Source: DATDOR01 sp035512695 (GTDB lineage Bacteria; Chloroflexota; Anaerolineae; Anaerolineales; JABWBV01). Taken from it: a DNA stretch of 12,312 nt. The stretch lies in the NCBI GenBank assembly GCA_035512695.1, contig DATKDL010000215.1:1-12312 (forward strand). The letters are read 5' to 3'. Position 1 is the first letter of the stretch; every line of letters starts with the position of its first letter. The notes below the pieces were generated by a model. The model was not told where the DNA came from. It was given only the letters and a program-made list of their open reading frames with translations, and ran no database searches. Made by a program: the position numbers and the translations under genes. Shown in pieces: positions 1 to 12,027 of this stretch.

Positions 1-1290
1 ATCGTTCTGCCGCTGATGGCGGCGCTGACGACCTGGTTTTCCCGCCGGGCCAAGGGCGCCTTCCGCGAGACCCGCTCGACGGTCGCCAACGTCGTCGGCC
101 GCCTGGCGGAGAACATCGACGGGATGCGGGTCATCCAGGCCTTCGCCCAGGAGCGGGCCATGGAGCAGAAGTTCCAGGCCGTCAATCGGGAGAACCGCGA
201 CGCGCACGTGGCCGCCATGACCCTCTCGTTCATCTTCCTCCCGGCGATCGAGTTCCTAGGCATCCTCGCCACGGCCATTGTGCTCTGGTTCGGCGGCCGC
301 GCGGTCACGGGCGGGACCGTGACCCTGGGCGTGATGGTCGCCTTCCTGGCCTACGTCACCCGCTTTTTCCAGCCGATCCAGGAGCTCAGCCAGATCTACA
401 CCATGCTCCAGTCGGCCATGGCCGGCGGGGAGAAGGTCCTGGAGCTGCTCGCCGAGCCGCCCGAGGTGGACGACCCCGTCCTGGAAGAAGCCGCGGACGC
501 CGTCGAGCTGCCGCGGGTGCGCGGCAGGATCGAGTTTGAGGGGGTCCGCTTCCGCTACCGGGAGGACGCCCCCGAAGTCCTGCACGGGATCGACCTGCGG
601 ATCGAACCCGGACAGACGGTTGCTTTTGTCGGCCCCACCGGAGCCGGCAAGAGCACGATCTCCCGGCTGATCCAGCGCTTCTACGACGTCGATGAAGGCG
701 CGATCCGGATCGACGGCGTCGACATCCGGACCGTCACCCAGGTCTCCCTCCGCCGCCAGACCGGCCTGGTCCCGCAGGACCCGTTCCTGTTCTCCGGTAC
801 GATCGCCGAGAACATCCGCTTCGGCCGCCCGGAGGCGGACCTTGCAGCGGTCAAGACTGCTGCAAGGTTGGCCAACGCCCACGACTTCATCCTGGGGACC
901 CCGGACGGCTACGAGACCCGCGTCCTGGAAGGCGCCGCCAATATCTCCGTCGGGCAGCGGCAGCTGATCTGCATCGCCCGGGCCGCCCTGGTTGACCCGG
1001 CCATCCTGATCCTTGACGAAGCCACCGCCAGTGTCGACAGCCTGACCGAAATGCTGATCCAGTCCGCGCTTGAGAAGCTGCTGGCCGGGCGCACGGCGAT
1101 CGTCATCGCCCACCGCCTGAGCACGATCCGGAACGCCGACCGGATCGTCGTGATCGACGACGGGCGGATCGTGCAGGAGGGGCGGCATGAGGAGTTGGTG
1201 GAGGTGGAGGGGCTCTACCGCAGGCTGTACGATCGGCAGTTTTCGGAAAATGGGAAGGAAGATCAGATCGGGCGGAAAGGCTCGCAGTGA
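1..1290 (+). CDS. ABC exporter half-transporter, C-terminal part (5' end outside window)
   Basis: This is an ATP-driven membrane exporter subunit of the MsbA/multidrug type: transmembrane domain followed by ATPase. The frame is open from base 1, so the ATG at 16 is probably internal and the first membrane helices are missing. Counting from that ATG, two hydrophobic segments lie at about residues 66-94 and 102-121. The ATPase domain starts near residue 170. Walker A GPTGAGKST is at nt 631-657, the Q-loop glutamine near nt 775, Walker B ILILDE at 1003-1020 with the catalytic Glu present, and the H-loop His at 1111. The signature motif is ISVGQRQ (943-963) instead of LSGGQ, a variant that I recall from heterodimeric exporters. 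All ATPase residues seen are intact. A partner half may lie just upstream. The adjacent sugar-transfer genes suggest a glycan or glycolipid cargo, but multidrug or lipid export is equally possible. Confidence 0.95.
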   Translation: MVLPLMAALTTWFSRRAKGAFRETRSTVANVVGRLAENIDGMRVIQAFAQERAMEQKFQAVNRENRDAHVAAMTLSFIFLPAIEFLGILATAIVLWFGGRAVTGGTVTLGVMVAFLAYVTRFFQPIQELSQIYTMLQSAMAGGEKVLELLAEPPEVDDPVLEEAADAVELPRVRGRIEFEGVRFRYREDAPEVLHGIDLRIEPGQTVAFVGPTGAGKSTISRLIQRFYDVDEGAIRIDGVDIRTVTQVSLRRQTGLVPQDPFLFSGTIAENIRFGRPEADLAAVKTAARLANAHDFILGTPDGYETRVLEGAANISVGQRQLICIARAALVDPAILILDEATASVDSLTEMLIQSALEKLLAGRTAIVIAHRLSTIRNADRIVVIDDGRIVQEGRHEELVEVEGLYRRLYDRQFSENGKEDQIGRKGSQ

Positions 1291-1354
1291 AATTTGATTA
1301 CAATGAGACTTCAGGGAACGCTCGAGCTGATAATCTCTGGTAAAGGATGGATAG

Positions 1355-2500
1355 GTGCCTATGCGTGGAATAAAATATATCTCATGGGTTCCTCCGGGAG
1401 GGTATGCTGATGCGGCAAAAGCATATATGCTGGGGCTCGCTGCAGAAGGGATTCCGGTTACCTGGCTACCGACGGTGTGGAATGGTCGGACCCCGGGCGG
1501 ATTCGAGCCGTTCACCGGGGAAGATGTTGGCGATCCTGACCTGGCTCCGTTCTGCAACCGGCGGATTGACTACGATACGGTCATCATCCACACGGCCCCG
1601 GAACTCTACTCGTATTTTGTCGAGAAAGAGGAGGGGAAACGAATTACCGGCATGACCGTCTGGGAGACCGACCGACTGCCGGAATTCTGGCTGCCGTTGA
1701 TCGATCAGGTCGAACACATCATCGTCCCTTGTCAATGGAACAAGGACGTTTTCCTGCGTTCCGGAGTGCGCCGGCCGGTCGATGTGATCCCGCATATCCT
1801 GGTCGATCGCAGCGCCGTGGAGCGCAGCAAATCGCTGGGTATTCGAAAGGGGGATTACGTCTTCTACACGATCGGGGATTGGTCACCGCGCAAGGCAGTC
1901 TGGAAAACGGTGCGGGCATACCTGGACGCATTCACGTCCCGGGATCCCGTCGTCCTGGTCGTCAAGACATCCCGGCTGGATGAGACCAGGTTTGTGAAGC
2001 GGAGGTTTTTGGGGAGAAGGATATTCCTGACACATCTCTCGATCTTCAGCCTGTGCCGAGGCTATCGACAACCGGCCCGAATCAAGCTCATCCCCCGGCA
2101 GATCAGCGACGGGAAGATCAACGCGCTGCACGAGCGGGGCGATTGCTTTGTGTCGCTGACGAACTCGGAGGGCTGGGGGCTCGGTGCTTTCGATGCCGCC
2201 GGGGCTGGCAACCCCGTTATCATGACCGGCTACGGCGGGCAACTCGATTTCCTGCCCCCGGACCTTGCCTACCTCGTTGACTTCGATATTGTGCCGGTCG
2301 TGGGAGGAAAATTTCAACGCTCATATTCGAATAAGCAGAATTGGGCGGCAGCGAAACTTGACCACGCATCACGACTCTACCGGCACGTCTTCGAGAACCG
2401 CGCGGAGGCCCGCAGAAAAGGACGGAAGCTGCAGGAATTCGCCAGGATGAATTTCAGTCCGAAGAAGGTCGTGTCCCAGCTGATCGAGGCGCTATCTTAA
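1355..2500 (+). CDS. GT-B fold glycosyltransferase (GT4-like)
   Basis: This is a probable cytoplasmic glycosyltransferase that moves a sugar from a nucleotide-sugar donor to a glycan or lipid acceptor. It has 381 residues if started at GTG 1355. That start lies 7 nt after AAAGGA (1342-1347). ATG 1361, two codons in, is the alternative but has a longer spacing. The N-terminal half has alternating strand/helix segments. A linker near residues 165-180 carries GDWSPRK, resembling the loop that opens the second Rossmann domain in GT4 enzymes. The donor-site segment EGWGLGAFDAAGAGNPV begins at E272 and is followed by GYGG, a typical GT4 nucleotide-sugar pocket. No membrane segment or signal peptide is visible. 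The gene starts 64 nt after the ABC gene and ends 9 nt before the next gene, so cotranscription is likely. The donor sugar and linkage cannot be read from sequence. Confidence 0.85.
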   Translation: MPMRGIKYISWVPPGGYADAAKAYMLGLAAEGIPVTWLPTVWNGRTPGGFEPFTGEDVGDPDLAPFCNRRIDYDTVIIHTAPELYSYFVEKEEGKRITGMTVWETDRLPEFWLPLIDQVEHIIVPCQWNKDVFLRSGVRRPVDVIPHILVDRSAVERSKSLGIRKGDYVFYTIGDWSPRKAVWKTVRAYLDAFTSRDPVVLVVKTSRLDETRFVKRRFLGRRIFLTHLSIFSLCRGYRQPARIKLIPRQISDGKINALHERGDCFVSLTNSEGWGLGAFDAAGAGNPVIMTGYGGQLDFLPPDLAYLVDFDIVPVVGGKFQRSYSNKQNWAAAKLDHASRLYRHVFENRAEARRKGRKLQEFARMNFSPKKVVSQLIEALS

Positions 2501-2509
2501 ACAAGGATC

Positions 2510-4276
2510 ATGATCCCAAACCTGTTTCATTTTATCTTCGGACTGAAAAAGCAGAGCGAGGCGTTTCACCTCGCGCACTATCTGTGCATCGAATCCTGCC
2601 TACAGGTAAACCAGCCTGATGCCGTATATTTTTATTATTATTACGAGCCTTTCGGGAAGTATTGGGAGCTGATCCGTCCGAAGATCATCCCTGTCCGGGT
2701 TGACCTTGTCCCATTTGTTTCCAGGTATAAATACAGCGATCTGTCGCTTCGGAAATTCCGCTACGCACACCAATCGGATTTCATCAGGCTTGAAAAACTG
2801 GTCGAGCACGGCGGTGTGTATGCGGATATCGACACGATTTTTATCAACAAACTCCCCGCCCGGCTTTTTGAACAGTCCACCGTGTTGGGCCGGGAGCCGG
2901 ACATCATCGATACGAAAACCGGCCAGCTGACCCCTTCGCTGTGCAATGCGTTCATCATGGCGGAGAAGCAGGCCGGGTTCGCAGCCACATGGCTGGCCCG
3001 CATGGAAGAGACCTTCGACGGCAGCTGGAGCAACCATTCTACGCTGCTGCCGATGCGCCTGAGCAGTGAGATCCCGGACCAGGTTCACATCGAACCGGTG
3101 CGCTCGTTTTACCTGCATCCACCCAGCCGGGAGGGGATCCACAACCTGTTTACGAACTTCGTACAGGACACCGAAGGGGTTTACAGCTTCCACCTCTGGG
3201 CTCACCTGTGGTGGTCGGAAACTCGGATCGACTTTAGCACTTTTCATGCCGGTCTGTTGACGGAGGATTACATCCGGAATAAGGACACGACTTACAGCCT
3301 GGTTGCCAGGCAGTTCCTGCCGAAACCCAAAAAGGTGAACGGAACGGGGAGCCGGCGAGGCCTGCAGCTGCAGAAAACTCGGCCTGGTCAGCCCGGGTCC
3401 GTGCGGCTGCAGGACCGCATCCATAAACTGCGCGCCTATCTGTGGATATTGCTCAAGATCGCCGGGTTCACAGTCCTCCCCAATGCGGTCATTCCGAACG
3501 CAGAAGGACACCTGCGTTACGCGAAGAGCCAGCGTCTGTACCACCTGACAAAGAGACGCATCGAGGCGAGCAACCACATCGAGGCAGCAATCGTCGCCCA
3601 AATCGCGATGTGGGATGAATATGGTGTGATGAACGAACGGTTTGCGGCAGAAGACGTCGTTCTCGACATCGGCGCGCATATAGGCACCTTCAGTTATCTT
3701 TGCTATATGCTCGGCAGCCGGCGGATTCATGCATTCGAGCCGGAGCCGGCGAACTATGCCCGGTTGGAATCCAATCTCGGACGTTTGAAAGGCGTCCACC
3801 TGAACGAGCAGGCGGTTTTTCGGAGCGACCGGCAGTCCGGCGAGACAATGCTGCATTCAGGCCCTCAGTTTGAAAATACAGGGGGCGGCGGCATCCTGAT
3901 GGGCGGACGCTTGTTTGACGTGGATCACCAGCGTATCGTGGATCAGACGCTGCCGTCACCGGTCAATGTCTACACGATTGCCCTGGATGATGTCCTCTCC
4001 CGGTTTGAGACCGTCAGGCTTATGAAAATTGATTGTGAAGGCAGCGAGTTTCCGATCCTGCTGACGAGCGGTGCGCTGCAAAAGGTGCAGCGGATCATCG
4101 GCGAATATCACGAGGTGAGTGCCGAGAATATGGCGCTGGTCGATCCGGCCGCCAGGCTCGCCGGTCAGGATACCTTTTTCGCACAGGCGCTTTTGGACCG
4201 GCTGACGGAATTCGGCTTCAAGGCCCGGTTAAATGCGGCGGGACCGCATATCGGCAAGTTTTTTGCCCATCGATAA
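2510..4276 (+). CDS. Fused GT32-type glycosyltransferase and FkbM methyltransferase
   Basis: This is a two-domain protein of 588 residues. The first half opens with MIPNLFHFIFG, resembling the IPKIIH-type start of GT32 (Gly_transf_sug) enzymes. It carries the metal/nucleotide-sugar motif GGVYADID with a DxD at D106-D108, followed by NAF and WWS segments. The second half, from about residue 330, is an FkbM-family SAM methyltransferase. Motif I VVLDIGAHIGTFS has its Asp at D386, HAFEPEP follows as the acidic SAM-ribose loop, and MKIDCEGSE (D508, E510) is the family hallmark. FkbM enzymes usually O-methylate hydroxyls, often on sugars. The likely role is therefore adding a sugar and methylating it or a neighbour in the same glycan. 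The start is fixed by family alignment; AAGGA at 2503-2507 is only 2 nt away, an unusually short spacing. No frameshift is visible. The region between the domains is basic and of unclear function. Confidence 0.9.
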   Translation: MIPNLFHFIFGLKKQSEAFHLAHYLCIESCLQVNQPDAVYFYYYYEPFGKYWELIRPKIIPVRVDLVPFVSRYKYSDLSLRKFRYAHQSDFIRLEKLVEHGGVYADIDTIFINKLPARLFEQSTVLGREPDIIDTKTGQLTPSLCNAFIMAEKQAGFAATWLARMEETFDGSWSNHSTLLPMRLSSEIPDQVHIEPVRSFYLHPPSREGIHNLFTNFVQDTEGVYSFHLWAHLWWSETRIDFSTFHAGLLTEDYIRNKDTTYSLVARQFLPKPKKVNGTGSRRGLQLQKTRPGQPGSVRLQDRIHKLRAYLWILLKIAGFTVLPNAVIPNAEGHLRYAKSQRLYHLTKRRIEASNHIEAAIVAQIAMWDEYGVMNERFAAEDVVLDIGAHIGTFSYLCYMLGSRRIHAFEPEPANYARLESNLGRLKGVHLNEQAVFRSDRQSGETMLHSGPQFENTGGGGILMGGRLFDVDHQRIVDQTLPSPVNVYTIALDDVLSRFETVRLMKIDCEGSEFPILLTSGALQKVQRIIGEYHEVSAENMALVDPAARLAGQDTFFAQALLDRLTEFGFKARLNAAGPHIGKFFAHR

Positions 4277-4338
4277 TACAAGCGGATTAAATGCGATGTT
4301 CCTGCCGTTATGCCGGTCCTTGCTGCGGTTGAGTGTGA

Positions 4339-5181
4339 ATGAATTTCGACCTTTTTGAAACCGTCGATGTGTGTCCGGTGTGCGGTAGCGCGGATTTCGC
4401 CGTGGTTTATCACCCAGATATCAACCGGTGCGAGCGCTGCGAGATTACCTTCCGCAGTCCGCGTCCGACGCAGGCGGAGATCAAACGGTCTTATGATTCT
4501 GGCGCAACATTTGCCAGCTGGCGGCTGGAAACCGGGATCCGTGAGATCCTTTTCCGAAAGCGGCTGGATCTCATCCTGCCTTTCAAGGCAGGCGGCGATC
4601 TGCTCGACGTAGGTGCCGGCGACGGCCATTTCCTCGAAATTGCCCAGGAAAAATTCAGCGTATCGGGGACCGATCTGAGCAGTACTGCCGCGCGTTTCGC
4701 AAGCGAGCGCGGGCAACAGGTCGCAATCGGGCAGCTGCACGATCTGGATTTCCCGGAAAACTGGTTTGATGTGATCACGATGTGGCACGTCCTGGAGCAC
4801 GTGCCCGCTCCAGGGGAGGTGCTGACTGAAGCTCGCCGGCTTCTCAAATCGGACGGTATTTTTGCGGCTGCGGTCCCCAATGAGGAGAATTTCCTGTTCA
4901 AGGAGCGTATAAAGGCCCGCATCGGGCGCCGGACGAACCCCAACCCGTTCGGCCGCATCCAATGGGGGCAGGAGATCCATCTGACGCATTTCCAGCCGCG
5001 GACGTTGCGGTCGGTCCTGGCGCGTTTCGGCTTCGAAACGGTTGTATTCGGCGTGGATGATGTTTACATCGATCGGAGCGCCGGCAACCTGGTCCGTTTG
5101 GCGATGCAGCGGTTCATCAACGGGCTGGTCGGCTGGCATTTTTCCCGCGCAATGGTTGCGGTTTGTCGGAAAAGCCGATGA
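4339..5181 (+). CDS. Class I SAM-dependent methyltransferase with N-terminal zinc ribbon
   Basis: This is a 280-residue cytoplasmic methyltransferase of the Methyltransf_23/11 type. Residues 12-34 form a four-cysteine zinc ribbon (C12, C15, C31, C34). SAM-binding motif I is DVGAGDG at D90-G96, GTDLS is the acidic second strand, and DVITMWHVLEHVP is the motif common to ubiquinone- and sugar-type methyltransferases. The pattern of zinc ribbon plus Rossmann methyltransferase is frequent in polysaccharide and lipopolysaccharide clusters, where the substrate is usually a sugar or glycolipid; the exact substrate here is unknown. The gene begins 62 nt after the fused GT/FkbM gene with only a weak Shine-Dalgarno (GAG at 4331-4333). 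Its stop overlaps the next start as ATGA, implying translational coupling with the following glycosyltransferase. Confidence 0.88.
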   Translation: MNFDLFETVDVCPVCGSADFAVVYHPDINRCERCEITFRSPRPTQAEIKRSYDSGATFASWRLETGIREILFRKRLDLILPFKAGGDLLDVGAGDGHFLEIAQEKFSVSGTDLSSTAARFASERGQQVAIGQLHDLDFPENWFDVITMWHVLEHVPAPGEVLTEARRLLKSDGIFAAAVPNEENFLFKERIKARIGRRTNPNPFGRIQWGQEIHLTHFQPRTLRSVLARFGFETVVFGVDDVYIDRSAGNLVRLAMQRFINGLVGWHFSRAMVAVCRKSR

Positions 5182-6416
5182 GCGAAATGCCCAGGCTGCT
5201 CTTCATCACGCCCGTTTTCCCGAGCCGGACCGGCAACGGTCTTTCCATGCGCACCCGGAACTTCTACGAGGTGCTGAAGGAAACATATGAGATTCACTTA
5301 CTGGTGCTGAACTACAGCTTTCGAAAAGTGCTTGCGGAGACCAGAGAAGCAGGCAGACCGGAAAATTCTGTCGTGGTCCCCACCGCACCGGCGCGCGAAC
5401 CCGGGGTGATCCTGCACCGTTTGCTGCATAAGCTGTCCCCGAGTCTGTACCTCAGCCTGTTCTCGGTTCCTGCCGAGTGGCGCTTCCACCCGAAACAGAG
5501 CATGCGGTCGCTCCCGGCCCTGTTCCCGGGGATTCGATTCGATGCGATCCATATCCAGCGACTGTTCATGCTGCCGCTGGCCCGGCCTTTCCTTAATGAC
5601 CGCCTCGATGGGACCGTCCAACTGGATCTCGATGATATCGAGTCGATCACACGATGGCGGTTGAGCGAACTGCACCGGCTCAACGAGCATACCCGCCATG
5701 CAGCCGCGATGGCGCGGGAGGCTGTGCTGTATACGGCCATCGAGCGTGAGCACCTGTGTAAATTCGACCGGCTGTTTGTGAGCTCGGACCTGGACCGCGA
5801 TCGGATCCGGCGCATATACCAATGCGAGAAGGTTGAAACAGCCCCGAATGCAGTGGCCGTGCCCGAACAGGTACCTGTGAAAACCGGGACAGGCGTGTTC
5901 ACTTTTCTCTTTGTCGGTACGCTGGACTATTATCCAAATCGGGATGCCATCCTGCATTTTTGCGAGGTGGTGCTCCCGCAGATCCGGATGAAAGCCCGGC
6001 AGGATTTCTCCGTCAGGATCGTCGGTAGCGGGAATGCAGGTTCCCTGGCGATGCGCTTGCGGCGTATTCCAGAGGTCGTGTTTGAGGGATATTCCGAGGA
6101 TTTGTTGCGCGTTTATGCGGAAGCGGACGCGGTGATCGTCCCGATCCGGTCGGGCGGTGGGACGCGGATCAAGGTGCTGGAAGCCTTCGCCCACAGGCGA
6201 CCGGTGATTTCGACCGGGATCGGCGTAGAAGGTATCGAGGCCCGGCAGGGCGAGCACTTCCTGCTCGGCGACTCGCCGGTAGAGTTTGCTGAGCAGTGCC
6301 TGCAGGTCATGGAGAGTCCAGCGCTTCGGATGGCGCTGGCTGCGAATGCGCTTGACCTGGTGAAATCGGCTTACACCTTTGAACGTTTCAAGGACCGGAT
6401 CTCTGCTGGCGGTTAG
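5178..6416 (+). CDS. GT4-family glycosyltransferase
   Basis: This is a 412-residue GT-B glycosyltransferase, probably acting at the inner face of the membrane on a polysaccharide or glycolipid. The N-terminal domain opens with LLFITPVFPSRTGNG, the glycine-rich acceptor-side loop of GT4 enzymes. The C-terminal domain opens at LFVGTLDYYPN (L244 onward). It carries the donor-binding stretch GGGTRIKVLEAF (G326-F337, with Glu at 335), followed by RPVISTGIGVEGIE, a common signature of family members that handle UDP- or GDP-sugars. I chose ATG 5178 because it overlaps the preceding stop as ATGA and has GGA at 5168-5170 in good position. A TTG at 5163 would add five residues and is less likely. This is the last gene of the glycan block; a 133-nt gap with a separate promoter follows. 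Confidence 0.9.
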   Translation: MSEMPRLLFITPVFPSRTGNGLSMRTRNFYEVLKETYEIHLLVLNYSFRKVLAETREAGRPENSVVVPTAPAREPGVILHRLLHKLSPSLYLSLFSVPAEWRFHPKQSMRSLPALFPGIRFDAIHIQRLFMLPLARPFLNDRLDGTVQLDLDDIESITRWRLSELHRLNEHTRHAAAMAREAVLYTAIEREHLCKFDRLFVSSDLDRDRIRRIYQCEKVETAPNAVAVPEQVPVKTGTGVFTFLFVGTLDYYPNRDAILHFCEVVLPQIRMKARQDFSVRIVGSGNAGSLAMRLRRIPEVVFEGYSEDLLRVYAEADAVIVPIRSGGGTRIKVLEAFAHRRPVISTGIGVEGIEARQGEHFLLGDSPVEFAEQCLQVMESPALRMALAANALDLVKSAYTFERFKDRISAGG

Positions 6417-6482
6417 CCGGGAGTAAAGCAAGCGAGTTGGACATTGTCGTTTTCGCCGGGAACGGCGGCTTGGCTCGAAAGC

Positions 6483-6510
6483 TTCCCATCAGCCTGGATC
6501 AGCATATAAT
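6483..6510 (+). promoter_or_regulatory. Predicted sigma-70-type promoter of the pullulanase gene
   Basis: A perfect TATAAT lies at 6505-6510. TTCCCA at 6483-6488 (4 of 6 to TTGACA) is 16 nt upstream. This would start transcription near 6517 and give a leader of about 33 nt. The preceding 66 nt hold no ORF. I see no operator-like palindrome here, so regulation by sugar cannot be inferred. Confidence 0.5.
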
Positions 6511-6534
6511 TACCCGCACCACAAATTGATCGAT

Positions 6535-6540
6535 AAAGGG
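6535..6540 (+). promoter_or_regulatory. Shine-Dalgarno that sets the pullulanase start
   Basis: AAAGGG sits 9 nt before ATG 6550. The reading frame is also open from a TTG at 6526, but only ATG 6550 places the signal peptide MKRILFLLPLLL at the very N-terminus and has this ribosome-binding site. Confidence 0.7.
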
Positions 6541-6549
6541 TACCAAGCG

Positions 6550-10689
<4,140 letters not shown>

Positions 10690-10692
<3 letters not shown>

Positions 10693-10740
10693 CAAAAAAG
10701 ACCCCCGGGCGGCGAAGCCGCCCGGGGGTCTTTTTTGTCA
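10690..10740. terminator. Bidirectional rho-independent terminator
   Basis: This is a perfect palindrome with 24-nt arms (10690-10713 and 10717-10740) around the triloop GAA. A run of six A's on the left and six T's on the right gives a U-tract in both directions. It lies between the pullulanase (+) and the convergent SDR/aminotransferase-remnant pair (-). The left arm includes the pullulanase stop codon TGA. Confidence 0.95.
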
Positions 10741-10746
10741 TTCCCC

Positions 10747-10911
10747 TTAGAACGCTGCATCCACCGCAATCCGTTCCAACGCCTCCGCCAAAATCGCCCT
10801 TGGGCAGGCGATGTTGAAGCGGGCGAAGCTGTCGCCTTCCGGGCCGAATATGGAACCGTCGTCCAGGTAGTCGCGGGCTTCACTCAACAGGCGGTCGAAA
10901 TCGTATTCCAT
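10747..10911 (-). pseudogene. Internally deleted MalY/PatB-family aminotransferase remnant
   Basis: This is a 54-codon open frame ending at TAA 10747-10749. Its last about 44 residues contain FGPEG, FARFNIACPRA and EALERI, which match the extreme C-terminus of MalY/PatB cystathionine beta-lyase-like PLP enzymes. Those normally have about 390 residues. The first residues MEYDFDR match the usual N-terminus of the same family (M.YDFD then an RRGT-type segment). The PLP lysine and nearly all of the fold, roughly 335 residues, are absent, so it cannot be catalytic. The simplest reading is one in-frame internal deletion between about codons 8 and 12. The ATG overlaps the SDR stop by one base (TGATG), as expected of a once-coupled gene. 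It could instead be a real small protein, or an assembly collapse. Confidence 0.62.
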
Positions 10912-11975
10912 CACGCGGGCACCCCCGCCGGCCACTCCGGCTTTGGCGGGTACACCGCCCGCACGCGCTCGGCCGCCTTCGGCTTGAGCATCCCGGCGTG
11001 CGCCAGCCAGGAGGTCGAGTCGGCCAGGATGGTCTCGATCGGGCGGTACTCGATCCCGAAGGCCTGCCGGGATTTGCCGTTGTCGAACACCCCATTGACC
11101 GACATCACGTCTTCGTAAACCCGGCGGTCGAACAGCGGCGGTTTGCCCGTCAGTTTGCTGACGAGACCCAACAGGGCGCCGGCGCCTACCGCAACCGGTC
11201 GCGGCAGATTGAGCACCGGGACCCGGATGCCGAACAGCTCCCGGATCCGCCCGGCGATCTCCCTGAGCGGGACGCTCGGGCCGGTCGCAAGGTAGCGCTC
11301 CCCGGGCGTCCCCAGCGTCAGCCCGTCGACGTGCAGCCGGGCGACGTCTTCGACGTGGACGAACGCGAAGACGGCGTCCCACCATGGGGAGGTCCCGTTC
11401 AGGGCGTTAAGCAGCATCGCGGTCGAAGGGGTCGGCTTGAAATCATACGGGCCGGCGACGACGCTCGGGTTCAAAATGATCAGCTCGAGGCCGATCTCCT
11501 GGGCCAGCCGGTGGGCCAGGCGCTCGCTGTCCGTTTTGGCGACGTAATAGGCCGTGCTGGGATCGTCGTTCCAATCGGTCTCGTCCCGGACCTCCGTGTG
11601 CTCGTTCGACCAGCCGATCGCGGCGGCGGAGCTAGTGTAAACGACCCGCCGGATGCCGTGCGTTTGCGCGGCCCGGAAGATATTTTCGGTCCCTTGCACG
11701 CACGGGTTGATGATGTCCTCGTCCGAGCCGGCCCACAGGCTGTACACTGCGGCGGTGTGAATGACGGCGTCGCAACCCTCGGCCGCCCGGATCAGCCGGT
11801 CGGCGTCGAGGATGTCGCCCCGGCGGAGCTCGATGTCCAGGCCGGCAAGACCGCGTAGATCGGAGGTCTCACGGACATAGCCGACGACGCGATGCCCGCG
11901 CCGGAGCAGCTCCCGGGCGATGTTGGCGCCGATGTGGCCGTTGGCGCCGGTCAGGAGTACGGTTTGAGGTTCCAT
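10911..11975 (-). CDS. Extended SDR, NAD(P)-dependent epimerase/dehydratase family
   Basis: This 354-residue cytoplasmic oxidoreductase has a Rossmann fold. The nucleotide-binding motif TGANGHIG starts at residue 9. The catalytic Ser is in YTSSAAAIG, and the Tyr/Lys pair is in the YYVAK stretch (YxxxK). NPSVVAGP and the FVHVEDVA segment are typical of the extended SDR/epimerase and dihydroflavonol-reductase-like group. The substrate may be a nucleotide sugar, a sterol or terpenoid-like alcohol, or another ketone; the sequence does not decide. The ATG at 11975 follows AGGGAA at very short spacing, and a possible -10 (TAAACT) lies so close that a leaderless or very short-leader transcript is possible. 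The stop shares its last base with the ATG of the aminotransferase remnant, so the two were likely an operon. Confidence 0.9.
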   Translation of the reverse strand: MEPQTVLLTGANGHIGANIARELLRRGHRVVGYVRETSDLRGLAGLDIELRRGDILDADRLIRAAEGCDAVIHTAAVYSLWAGSDEDIINPCVQGTENIFRAAQTHGIRRVVYTSSAAAIGWSNEHTEVRDETDWNDDPSTAYYVAKTDSERLAHRLAQEIGLELIILNPSVVAGPYDFKPTPSTAMLLNALNGTSPWWDAVFAFVHVEDVARLHVDGLTLGTPGERYLATGPSVPLREIAGRIRELFGIRVPVLNLPRPVAVGAGALLGLVSKLTGKPPLFDRRVYEDVMSVNGVFDNGKSRQAFGIEYRPIETILADSTSWLAHAGMLKPKAAERVRAVYPPKPEWPAGVPA

Positions 11976-12027
11976 TTCCCTAGTTTATCATCGGCCTGCG
12001 ATCAGCAAATCGTAACCGCCGCAATGA

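Noticed and set aside
1294..1334. A possible promoter before the first glycosyltransferase (GATAAT at 1329-1334)
   Set aside because: No acceptable -35 hexamer at the right spacing; the gap is short enough for cotranscription with the ABC gene.
256..1557. A 433-codon antisense frame across the ABC gene and the next start
   Set aside because: The composition is that of an antisense shadow, with no domain, and it spans two real genes and their gap.
10747..11385. A 212-codon minus-strand frame including the aminotransferase remnant
   Set aside because: Its first about 155 codons are Arg/Ala/Gly-rich and overlap the SDR in another frame; only the last 54 codons match a known family, so the start was placed at 10911.
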